From NCBI RefSeq assembly GCF_002310815.1, contig NZ_CP011032.1, positions 2,210,001 through 2,274,000 of the forward strand: a DNA stretch of 64,000 nt. The letters run 5' to 3'. Each line of letters opens with the position of its first letter. The first letter of the stretch is position 1. This DNA comes from Pseudoalteromonas tunicata. GTDB taxonomy: Bacteria; Pseudomonadota; Gammaproteobacteria; Enterobacterales; Alteromonadaceae. This document shows, one piece after another, positions 55,398-63,054 of this stretch. The translations under genes were made by a program, and so were the position numbers. The notes under the pieces are model-generated. The model did no database searches. It had not been told where the DNA came from and saw only the letters and a list, made by a program, of their open reading frames with translations.

Positions 55398-55631
55398 TTA
55401 GACATAAAGACTTATCAAGACAATGGTTAGGATAATTACCGCAAATCCCGTACATATAATGCGACCTTCATGATCTTCAACCTGTCGGCCACGAGGATAA
55501 TTACCTAAAGTAACAATATTTAGAAATATACGACCAACCCAATAGATAAGAAACTCGCAAATAGCTTCCAATAGGATGAAGCGGATAAATCTAAGAATAG
55601 CTTTGAATGCTCCTTCGGCTAACTCTTCCAC
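55398..55631 (-). CDS. Small two-helix membrane protein of a gene cassette
   Basis: 77 residues from a GTG preceded by AAGGAGG at ideal spacing. The longer open frame upstream runs through the attC of the neighbour and is not used. Helix 1 AILRFIRFILLEAICEFLIY, loop GNYPRGRQVEDHEG, helix 2 ICTGFAVIILTIVLISLYV. The stop lies 6 bases before the attC. Function unknown. Confidence 0.65.
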   Translation of the reverse strand: MEELAEGAFKAILRFIRFILLEAICEFLIYWVGRIFLNIVTLGNYPRGRQVEDHEGRIICTGFAVIILTIVLISLYV

Positions 55632-55648
55632 CGAAACCTCCTTGGCAT

Positions 55649-55776
55649 ATAACGTTAAGCACAACGGCAGTTCGTAAGTTGTGCGTTGTGGAATATTTTT
55701 GCGAAGCAAAACCACATAAGCGCGACTTACGAACTGTCCAGCCGCGCAGCGGCGTGTTGCTGCGCCTTGTTAGAGC
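55649..55776 (-). other. attC site
   Basis: TAACGTTAAGCACAACGGC ... GCGCCTTGTTAGAGC, about 127 bp, with long arms (AGTTCGTAAGTTGTGCG / CGCGACTTACGAACTG). The largest attC of the array. Confidence 0.87.
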
Positions 55777-56210
55777 TTTTTTTGGCAATAGATTATAAAC
55801 AGTAAAGTTATAGCAGTTATTAATGGCGCTAAGCCAAAAAGTAATTTATTACGTAATATTTCAGCTGAACTAATATAATGAACAGGCTCTATATTGAAAG
55901 GGCTAGATGCAAGTACGGCAAAAATTGAGCCTATAAGTAAACCTAACCAGATATATTTTGGTATTGTACCTAGGGTTAGTTTTCTATAGGAAAATATTAC
56001 CCACCAAAGTGAATAAACCGCGAAGGAAAGAACAACTAAAAACGCAAATATGTATAAATAGACAGGAGTAACCCCACCCTTATTACCTTGGAAAAAACCA
56101 AGTATTGACACTACTATTCCAAGGGCAAGCATCAGTGTTGTTGGCATCATAAATATTAGCGATTCAATCACTACGATAGACAAAAATACCTTGCTATATA
56201 TTTTTTTCAT
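55770..56210 (-). CDS. Integral membrane protein of a gene cassette
   Basis: 146 residues with four hydrophobic helices (VFLSIVVIESLIFMMPTTLM; YLYIFAFLVVLSFAVYSLWW; YIWLGLLIGSIFAVLASSPF; LLFGLAPLITAITLLFIIY). No family recognised. The gene sits between two attC sites and overlaps the downstream one by a few bases. Confidence 0.68.
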   Translation of the reverse strand: MKKIYSKVFLSIVVIESLIFMMPTTLMLALGIVVSILGFFQGNKGGVTPVYLYIFAFLVVLSFAVYSLWWVIFSYRKLTLGTIPKYIWLGLLIGSIFAVLASSPFNIEPVHYISSAEILRNKLLFGLAPLITAITLLFIIYCQKKL

Positions 56211-56222
56211 TTCGCATTGCTC

Positions 56223-56330
56223 TAACGCCCCATTCAGGGGCTTTTAATAGTTGGCTAAAATAACGAACGCAGTGAGAAAAGACAACTGTTAAAAGTCCCG
56301 CACTGCAATGGCTTGTTATGTGTATTTAAA
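56223..56330 (-). other. attC site
   Basis: TAACGCCCCATTCAGGGGC ... GCAATGGCTTGTTATG, about 105 bp. Inner arm AGTTGGCTAAAATAACGAA / GACAACTGTTAAAAGTCC is the same design as at 42.0 and 46.4 kb. Confidence 0.9.
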
Positions 56331-56595
56331 CCAATCCTAATTTATTCAAAATGTATAACAATGCAAAGCCACTTAGGCACCCAATAAAGCCACCTATAAT
56401 CATTTTACGAACATATAACCGGTTTGGCTTGTACCACTTTTTTTGAAATAACTCAGGTAAATGAAATATGGCAACTGCATTAGAATATCCAGATTCTTTT
56501 AATGTTTGCTCATTAACTGAAAAGAGAGCCATAAGTGCACCAACAAATAAACTCAAGAAAGATATAAGTAAAAAGAAAAATAATAAAATTAACAT
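56326..56595 (-). CDS. First-cassette small membrane protein
   Basis: 89 residues: helix 1 ILLFFFLLISFLSLFVGALM, a polar middle (VNEQTLKESGYSNAVAIFHL; KKWYKPNRLYVRK) and helix 2 MIIGGFIGCLSGFALLYILN. AGGGAGG stands upstream of the ATG. It is the cassette next to attI, hence the most recently acquired and the one best expressed from the array promoter. Function unknown. Confidence 0.68.
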   Translation of the reverse strand: MLILLFFFLLISFLSLFVGALMALFSVNEQTLKESGYSNAVAIFHLPELFQKKWYKPNRLYVRKMIIGGFIGCLSGFALLYILNKLGLV

Positions 56596-56599
56596 CTAA

Positions 56600-56785
56600 C
56601 TAGTACCTCCCTATACACATAACGCTTATTCGACGGAACTTTCCGTATTTAAAAACGGACTTTTCCGTAGTTGTAAATTTATTTGGCAATACATTAACCA
56701 AAAAACTCACTACAGACAACACGTTATAAAATTAATTTTATAACGTTAAGTGAAAATACGGAAACATCCGTCTAACAAGAGCGGC
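56600..56785 (-). other. attI region with candidate cassette promoter
   Basis: The junction with the first cassette reads AAGCGTTATG on the cassette strand (near 56625-56635). Between it and intI lie several TCCGT/ACGGA repeats (56637-56670 and 56757-56772) and a candidate promoter on the minus strand (TTGTCT, 17 bases, TAATGT at 56691-56719) pointing into the array. The exact attI core was not defined. Confidence 0.6.
56721..56746. repeat. Perfect 26-bp palindrome between intI and the array
   Basis: ACGTTATAAAATT followed by its exact complement AATTTTATAACGT. It stands midway between the intI promoter and the candidate cassette promoter and could bind a dimeric regulator. Confidence 0.6.
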
Positions 56786-56819
56786 TTGACATTTTTTGAA
56801 TAACTGTATACTTAAACAG
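56786..56819 (+). promoter_or_regulatory. SOS (LexA)-controlled promoter of intI
   Basis: TTGACA (56786-56791) and TATACT (56807-56812), short 15-base spacer. The LexA box CTGT-N8-ACAG (56804-56819) covers the -10 region. This is the typical arrangement by which integron integrases are repressed until DNA damage or conjugation. Confidence 0.87.
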
Positions 56820-56841
56820 TGGTTATTAGTGGAGTATAAAA

Positions 56842-57813
56842 ATGCCAACGCAATCACCCTTTTTAGACTTCGTAACTGGAGAGATGTACAAACGCCGCTA
56901 TGCTAAGCGCACGGTGGAAACGTATTTACATTGGATCCGTTTTTATATTTTATTTCATAAAAAGCAGCACCCTAAAGACTTAGCGGAGCAACATGTAGAG
57001 CAGTTTTTAACCTACCTTGCAGTCAATCGGCATGTTGCAGTGCAAACACAAGCATTGGCACTAAATGCACTCAGTTTTTTGTATAAAGAGATTTTACAGC
57101 GGCCGTTATCACTTAACCTTAATTTTAATCAATCAAGTAAGCCGAGAAAACTGCCTGTTGTATTAACCAAAGACGAAATCAAACGTCTGTTAAGAGAAAT
57201 TGATCCTGGCTATTTGCTACTGGCGCAATTGTTATATGGTAGCGGTTTGCGGTTAATGGAGGCGGTGCGGTTACGGGTTGCGGCCATTGATTTTGATTAC
57301 CTATCCATCATGGTATGGCATGGTAAAGGTGGTAAGCACCGTCGGGTGACCTTAGCGCCTGAGCTGGTGCCGGCATTAAAACGCCAAACTTCCTTGGTCG
57401 AGGCTTATTATCAGCAAGATCTGGAAACTGCAGATTATGCTGGGGTTTGGTTACCTTTTGCTTTAGCCCGAAAATATCCCAGTGCGCCAAAAGAGCTTGG
57501 CTGGCAGTATTTATTTCCATCCGGCAAACTAAGCATTGATCCTGATTCTACATTGCTGCGTCGCCATCATATTGATGAGTCAGGTTTGCAAAAGGCGGTC
57601 AAGAGTGCCTCCCGCAAAGCGGCTATCGGCAAGCATGTTAGCTGCCACACTTTACGCCACTCTTTCGCCACCCACTTGTTACAAGCGGGTATGGATATCC
57701 GCACTGTGCAAGAGCAGCTAGGGCATTCCGATGTAAAAACCACGCAAATTTATACTCATGTGCTAAAGCAAGGAGGCAATGCCGTGCAAAGCCCACTATC
57801 GCAACTACTGTAA
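56842..57813 (+). CDS. intI: Integron integrase (tyrosine recombinase)
   Basis: 323 residues. SAM-like N-terminal domain (residues 1-90; YKRRYAKRTVETYLHWIRFY), catalytic domain with Arg137 (YGSGLRLMEAVRLRV), His269-x-x-Arg272 (SCHTLRHSF), His295 (LGHSDV) and nucleophile Tyr304 (TQIYTHV). The IntI-specific insert near residue 212 (YPSAPKELGWQYLFPS) separates it from XerC/D and marks it as an integron integrase. It recombines single-stranded attC hairpins with attI to add, cut or reorder cassettes. Intact, with an SOS-type promoter. The array extends to its left on the opposite strand. Confidence 0.96.
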   Translation: MPTQSPFLDFVTGEMYKRRYAKRTVETYLHWIRFYILFHKKQHPKDLAEQHVEQFLTYLAVNRHVAVQTQALALNALSFLYKEILQRPLSLNLNFNQSSKPRKLPVVLTKDEIKRLLREIDPGYLLLAQLLYGSGLRLMEAVRLRVAAIDFDYLSIMVWHGKGGKHRRVTLAPELVPALKRQTSLVEAYYQQDLETADYAGVWLPFALARKYPSAPKELGWQYLFPSGKLSIDPDSTLLRRHHIDESGLQKAVKSASRKAAIGKHVSCHTLRHSFATHLLQAGMDIRTVQEQLGHSDVKTTQIYTHVLKQGGNAVQSPLSQLL

Positions 57814-58156
57814 GCTAACCTAAAGCTTGTAACAGACTCGCTAAGTAAGGAGTTTTAGTCATTCATAGTAAGTGAGAAGCGCAAACAACATGATCTTTAC
57901 GTTGTACACATACTTAAGGACTGTCAATCTTAATGAATTTAAAACAACAACTTAAATAATACGGTTTTTACCAAAATTAGTCTGTTCTGATCTTTTTTTG
58001 CCTTTGATCATAAAAAGTAACACTTAACTTCAACCCCTATTTCACATTTTTAAATGCAATAATTAGCAAGGTTACTGATAAACTTCATAATAGACAATAA
58101 GATACAAGTCTAATTTTCTTACAACTTATTACAAGCACACTATTTTATACCGATGA
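57814..58156. other. Gene-free stretch after intI
   Basis: About 340 AT-rich bases. No open frame with support and no clear terminator hairpin for intI. Confidence 0.4.
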
Positions 58157-58205
58157 AAAAGCGGCCGAGCTTTGCTCGCCTTCGCAAGCAGGCTTGCACC
58201 TACGC
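58157..58205. repeat. REP-like palindromic repeat
   Basis: GCGGCCGAGCTTTGCTCGCC and GCAAGCAGGCTTGCACCTAC; same units as at 58.60, 14.01 and 43.80 kb. Confidence 0.75.
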
Positions 58206-58269
58206 AAATATCAAAACATACGCCGATGCCAACAAATTACCCCTTAAATCAAACCTGAAAAAATAGATT

Positions 58270-58545
58270 TGATGAATAATGCGCGACAGGAAGTCGAGCA
58301 AGCCATGCTAAGGCATGGGTGAAAAGCATTGCTTTGAACGAGAGGCCTTGGATGGCCGAACTGGGTAGCGTACAGGGATGTATTAGCGAGCCGTTTCATG
58401 GCGGTTATGGTTCACATCAAATGTATTTTTGAAGATCAGTTTGCCTATTTTTTGAAAATCTGGGGCGCCGAGGGGTTCCAAGGGGAGACCGGCGATAGCC
58501 TCCCCTTGGCTGCCGTCGCCAGTGCGGCAACAACAATGCTAATTT
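58270..58545. repeat. GC-richer block of small hairpins
   Basis: A run of short dyads: CCATGCTAAGGCATGG, GGCCTTGGATGGCC, GTACAGGGATGTA, GCCGTTTCATGGCGG, then GGGGAGACCGGCGATAGCCT and CCGTCGCCAGTGCGGC. No open frame crosses it. It may be an interspersed repeat family or a structured RNA. Confidence 0.5.
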
Positions 58546-58602
58546 AAAAAGCGGTTTTTAAAACTAAACACAGTTATTGATGTGAAAATGGCTTTTTAAA
58601 AG

Positions 58603-58675
58603 CTGTCGGGCTAAAGCCAAACCTACAAAAAGCGGCCGAGCTGCGCTCGACTTCGCAAGCAGGCTTGCACCTACG
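58603..58675. repeat. REP-like palindromic repeat
   Basis: GTCGGGCTAAAGCCAAACC, GCGGCCGAGCTGCGCTCGAC, GCAAGCAGGCTTGCACCTAC: the most complete copy of the family in the window. Confidence 0.8.
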
Positions 58676-58704
58676 TCAATACCAAAGCTCACATTAATAC
58701 CAAT

Positions 58705-58732
58705 AAAAAACCGGCTCGCGCCGGTTTTTTTA
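58705..58732 (-). terminator. Terminator of ybiT
   Basis: AAAAAACCGGC / GCCGGTTTTTT with a four-base loop TCGC, 35 bases beyond the stop codon. The U-tract is built into the stem, so it works in both directions. Confidence 0.92.
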
Positions 58733-58765
58733 ATCTTAATGTTAATCGCTTATAAGCAAACTAAT

Positions 58766-60379
58766 TTAGCGCACACCTAATAATGCCGCTTGCTCTGCTT
58801 GGCTGGCTAGGTATTCATCAAAAGTGCCGTGGAAATTCACAACTTTTTTATCTTTAATATCAATAATACGAGTTGCCAATGAGGATACAAACTCACGGTC
58901 ATGGCTGACAAAAATCAAGGTGCCTTGATAATCTTTCAGTGCATTGTTCAGCGCTTCAATGGCTTCCATGTCCATGTGGTTGGTTGGTTCATCCATGATT
59001 AAGACGTTAAAATCTTGCATCATTAATTTGCCAAATAACAGGCGGTTTTTTTCACCACCCGAGCAATTTTTGGCTTTTTTATTAGCGTCGTCGGCGGTAA
59101 ACAATAAACGGCCTAACATGGCGCGAACCATTAAGTCGTTGTGTTTTGCGGTGCGCCATTGTGACATCCAATCAAATAAGCTTAAGTCGTTATCAAAATC
59201 TTTAGTGCTGTCTTGCGGGCAATAACCCACTAAAGCATTTTCAGACCACTTCACTACCCCGTTATTTGCCGCAAGTTCATTCATTAAACAACGAATAAAC
59301 GTGGTTTTACCCACACCGTTTTCGCCGATAATCGCCAGTTTGGCACCTGCTTCTAAAATTAACTCGCCTTTTTCAAACAAGATTTCGTCATCAAAACCAT
59401 GACCAAAGTTTTCTAAAATCAGCGCTTGGCGATGCATTTTTTTGCCTTCAGCAAAACGAATGCTAGGGGCGATACGGCTACTTGATTTAACTTCATCAAG
59501 AGTAATTTTATCCATGCGTTTTGCGCGCGAACTGGCTTGTTTTGCTTTTGATGCATTAGCACCAAAGCGGTTTACGAAGTCTTGTAACTCTTCGATTTCA
59601 GATTGCTTTTTCGCATTGCCCGCTAACAATTGCTCACGGATAAGGGTTGATGCTTCGATAAATTTTTCGTAGTTACCTGGGTAAATGCGCAGCTCACCGT
59701 AGTCAATGTCGGCCATGTGAGTACACACGGCGTTTAAAAAGTGACGGTCATGAGAAATAATGATCATGGTGCATTTACGTTGGTTTAGCTCGTTTTCAAG
59801 CCAACCAATGGTATGAATGTCTAAGTTATTGGTCGGTTCATCGAGCAATAAAATATCAGGATTGGCAAACAAGGCTTGCGCTAAAAGCACGCGCAGTTTC
59901 CAACCTGGGGCTACTTGTGACATTAAACCAAAGTGGAATTCTTCTTCAATACCTGCTTTTAATAAAATATCGCCGGCGCGACTTTCGGCGCTGTAACCGT
60001 CCATTTCACCGTATTGGCTTTCAAGGTCGCCCACGCGCATGCCGTCTTCTTCGCTCATTTCTGGCAAAGCATAAATACGGTCACGTTCTTGTTTTACTTT
60101 CCAAAGTTCGGTGTCGCCCATAATTACGGCATCAATAACCGTATATTGCTCAAAGGCAAATTGGTCTTGGCTTAGCGTGCCTACTTTTAAACCAGGGGTG
60201 ATTGAGACATTGCCAGAAGTAGGCGTCAGCACACCGCTTAAGATTTTCATGAATGTTGATTTACCACAACCATTGGCGCCAATAAGGCCGTAACGGTTAC
60301 CGTTACCAAATTTAGCGGAAATATTCTCGAACAAAGGTTCGGCACCAAACTGCATGGTGATATTAGCGGTTGAGATCAA
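58766..60379 (-). CDS. ybiT: ABC-F ATPase YbiT
   Basis: 537 residues, two ABC domains without membrane segments: Walker [10 protein letters not shown] and GENGVGKTT, Walker [13 protein letters not shown] and [12 protein letters not shown], second signature [15 protein letters not shown]. The first signature is the divergent [15 protein letters not shown] characteristic of YbiT. The linker ([20 protein letters not shown]) is the P-site tRNA interaction motif. It binds the ribosomal E site and helps stalled or slow translation. Monocistronic, with a clean terminator. It forms the right chromosomal flank of the integron. Confidence 0.95.
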   Translation of the reverse strand: MISTANITMQFGAEPLFENISAKFGNGNRYGLIGANGCGKSTFMKILSGVLTPTSGNVSITPGLKVGTLSQDQFAFEQYTVIDAVIMGDTELWKVKQERDRIYALPEMSEEDGMRVGDLESQYGEMDGYSAESRAGDILLKAGIEEEFHFGLMSQVAPGWKLRVLLAQALFANPDILLLDEPTNNLDIHTIGWLENELNQRKCTMIIISHDRHFLNAVCTHMADIDYGELRIYPGNYEKFIEASTLIREQLLAGNAKKQSEIEELQDFVNRFGANASKAKQASSRAKRMDKITLDEVKSSSRIAPSIRFAEGKKMHRQALILENFGHGFDDEILFEKGELILEAGAKLAIIGENGVGKTTFIRCLMNELAANNGVVKWSENALVGYCPQDSTKDFDNDLSLFDWMSQWRTAKHNDLMVRAMLGRLLFTADDANKKAKNCSGGEKNRLLFGKLMMQDFNVLIMDEPTNHMDMEAIEALNNALKDYQGTLIFVSHDREFVSSLATRIIDIKDKKVVNFHGTFDEYLASQAEQAALLGVR

Positions 60380-60624
60380 AATTAATTCCTAAGCAATGCC
60401 TGCAAATCGTTTTATGGTACAAAAAACCAGCTAAACGCTTGCGTAAATGTCGGTCTAAATGAGGGCGCAAATTATACAGAGCCTAACGGCATGATGTCGA
60501 GTAATGCTTTGGATTATTCTCCTTAGATACAGTATAAACATACCTCGTGGTGCATCAGTTTCCTAACGCACTACATAAAATACCGTTTTATCTTCTACCC
60601 TACTTCAGGTAATTCTTTTCAACG

Positions 60625-63054
60625 TTAACTGCGTAAGTTGTGCATTGGCCAACTAGTCAGTAAAGCGCGACTGGTGTGCCACGCACTGATCAAGAGCACC
60701 GCGGCAACTAATAATACGCTTACTATTATTCCTTTAATAATGAGTGCATTAATCGTTAACCATGAAGCGAAGCCGTTTGGTGCACTGAGCAAAAATAGCA
60801 AACCAATACACACTACAAGTAAAAAACAGGCTTTTAATAATAAGCTCAACATAGCGATTGCTTGCAGCACTATAAACCGAGAAGTTGTTGCGCCTAGCAA
60901 TAAGTGCATGCCCATTTGCGCACGACTTAAGGTGTGTTGGTAATTGAGTAAACTGTAAATACCGCTGGCTGCAATTAAAAGTGCAAAGCTGCCGAGTAAA
61001 AAACTACTCCACAATGCAAGGCGCTGATATTTAAATGCCGCAGATTTAAAATCTGCCACCGAGATAAAGGCCAATACTCGTGCTTGTGGGTTCAGTTGTT
61101 GGATCAGTTTATTGAGCGTATTGATGCTTGGCTTTATACCATTTTGTGTACGAATAAGGGTATGAGTATGATAAAAATTCACCGGTAAATAAACCCGATC
61201 AATTGGCCCTACATTAGGCTGGTGAATATCCTTAACAATACCAATTAAGGTATAAGGCTGGTCAGGTTGGCGTGAATAAAGTGTACGGCCAATATCTTGA
61301 TAGGTCAGGCCAAGCTTATTGGCCACAGTTTGATTAATTAGCATCACGCGGGCACCATTATTTACTTCATCATCGCTAAAAGTCCGGCCCGCAAAAATAG
61401 TTTGCTCTGTGGTATTAAAAAACGCCGCGCTGATGCCATGACCATAGGCATTGATTTGCGTTGCCTCATTAAACTCGGTATTGACTGCGCTAAACCACGC
61501 ATATTCTAAGGGGTGATCCATCGCCAATGCCGCACTGTTTACCTCAGGTAGCTGTTGTATGGCTGTAAGCAATGCTAGCGCTTGGTGTTTTTTAGCTGCG
61601 TAAACCTCACCGTTATAGTCAAAATCTGGCAGTTCTAACTGAAGTAAATACAGGTTTTGCTCATTAAATCCAAGCGGCGTATTAAGCGCCTGCCAACTCC
61701 ACAGCATAATGCTACTCATGGCTGCCACGAGCAATAAAGCAAGCGTCAACTGGGCCACCAGCAAACCTTGTTTAATTGCGGTTGATAACTGCTGCGCAGC
61801 GCCCTTGCCCGATTGGCGCAGCGACAATATTAACTGTTTAGCGTTCAGATTTAATAACGCGATTAAGGCGAATACTATTGCAAGCCCAACACATAAACCC
61901 AATACCGCCAACTGAACCGGCCATGAAAGCGCCAAACGACTCAATAAACTAAATTCATCACTGCCCCAAAATTGCACTTGTTGCAGCAAGATATAAGCAA
62001 TTGCATTGCCCAAGAGATAACTAATAAAAAATAGTAATCCAGTTTGCAATAATAACTGAGTAAACACCTGACGAGGTGTCGCACCGAGTGCCATTTCAAT
62101 CGCCAGTTTTTTTTGCTGCTCGGTCACGCGCATAATAAACAAGGCCAATACATTCACTAACGCAATCAGCAGTAATCCAATGGCTGCCAGTAACAGGGTA
62201 TGGCTTGTGGATTCACTCTTGCCGTGTAACTGCTCTTTCAAAGACACCAGTTCAAAGCGCACCTCATGATCTTTAAACGGAGTATTGAGGTGATCTTGCT
62301 TAAATGTTTGTTGTTGCTGCGGCGTAATCAACTGCGCGGCTTGATTGGCTGAAAACTGATTATTTAGCCGCCCAAGTACTTTTATTTGCGGGCGAATAGC
62401 CCCGCTATTTCCTGGCATTAAATCCACCCAGTTACTGGCTAAAAACGGTAAATACACCTCGCTAAAGCGCCCTGGTTGATAAAGTTCAGCTTCTTGGCTT
62501 TGCTGTGTTAATACACCCGTAATACGATAACTTTGCTCACGTAAACGAATGGTTGTACCAATCACATCGCTGGCGCCTGCTAATTGGTTTTGCCAAAACG
62601 TATAACTCACTACCACTTCATGATTAAACGCATTGCGACTGCTTGGCTCACTAAACGGCCCACCAAGCTCGAACTCCATGCCCATCAATTCAAATAAAGT
62701 GGCAAAACCAAAGGTGGCATTTAGCCTTGGGCTTGCCTGCTCAGTGATCATTAAAATATCGTGATAAACCAACGGGCTGGCTAAATCAAACACGGATTCT
62801 TGTGCGATATCAAAGGCAGCCACAGCCGATAGTGCATTACTGTAAAATGGCTTATCTTGATGATAAATGTGGCCTTTAACGCTATACAAATGCTCAGCGT
62901 GTGGATACGGTAAAGGTTTCACCATTACTTGCAAATATAAGGTGATGGCGGCCATTAACGCGCCTATACTGACCGCTAAAATAAACAGCACATTAAGGCT
63001 AAATACTCTGTGATGGCGTAACGAGCGCCACGCTTGCAGTATCAAATAGCCCAT
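60625..63054 (-). CDS. FtsX/MacB-type ABC permease with two MacB_PCD domains
   Basis: 809 residues. N-terminal helix (VFSLNVLFILAVSIGALMAA), periplasmic MacB_PCD domain (about 45-260), three helices (TLLLAAIGLLLIALVNVLAL ...), a second helix and periplasmic domain (about 430-660) and a final three-helix FtsX unit (AIAMLSLLLKACFLLVVCIG). This duplicated orphan-permease arrangement acts with a MacB-like ATPase as a mechanotransmission complex, exporting or extracting lipoproteins, peptides or toxins. Its ATG overlaps the stop of the upstream permease gene (TAATG), so translation is coupled. The ATPase gene is probably outside the window. Confidence 0.87.
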   Translation of the reverse strand: MGYLILQAWRSLRHHRVFSLNVLFILAVSIGALMAAITLYLQVMVKPLPYPHAEHLYSVKGHIYHQDKPFYSNALSAVAAFDIAQESVFDLASPLVYHDILMITEQASPRLNATFGFATLFELMGMEFELGGPFSEPSSRNAFNHEVVVSYTFWQNQLAGASDVIGTTIRLREQSYRITGVLTQQSQEAELYQPGRFSEVYLPFLASNWVDLMPGNSGAIRPQIKVLGRLNNQFSANQAAQLITPQQQQTFKQDHLNTPFKDHEVRFELVSLKEQLHGKSESTSHTLLLAAIGLLLIALVNVLALFIMRVTEQQKKLAIEMALGATPRQVFTQLLLQTGLLFFISYLLGNAIAYILLQQVQFWGSDEFSLLSRLALSWPVQLAVLGLCVGLAIVFALIALLNLNAKQLILSLRQSGKGAAQQLSTAIKQGLLVAQLTLALLLVAAMSSIMLWSWQALNTPLGFNEQNLYLLQLELPDFDYNGEVYAAKKHQALALLTAIQQLPEVNSAALAMDHPLEYAWFSAVNTEFNEATQINAYGHGISAAFFNTTEQTIFAGRTFSDDEVNNGARVMLINQTVANKLGLTYQDIGRTLYSRQPDQPYTLIGIVKDIHQPNVGPIDRVYLPVNFYHTHTLIRTQNGIKPSINTLNKLIQQLNPQARVLAFISVADFKSAAFKYQRLALWSSFLLGSFALLIAASGIYSLLNYQHTLSRAQMGMHLLLGATTSRFIVLQAIAMLSLLLKACFLLVVCIGLLFLLSAPNGFASWLTINALIIKGIIVSVLLVAAVLLISAWHTSRALLTSWPMHNLRS

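Noticed and set aside
40703-57813. Prophage or integrative element explanation for the accessory region
   Set aside because: No phage structural, conjugation or replication genes; intI, attI and serial attC sites explain the region as an integron.
8000-58000. CRISPR-like array from the repeated IS ends and attC sites
   Set aside because: Repeats are spaced by kilobases or by genes and are attC, IS, MITE or REP units; no regular spacers and no cas genes.
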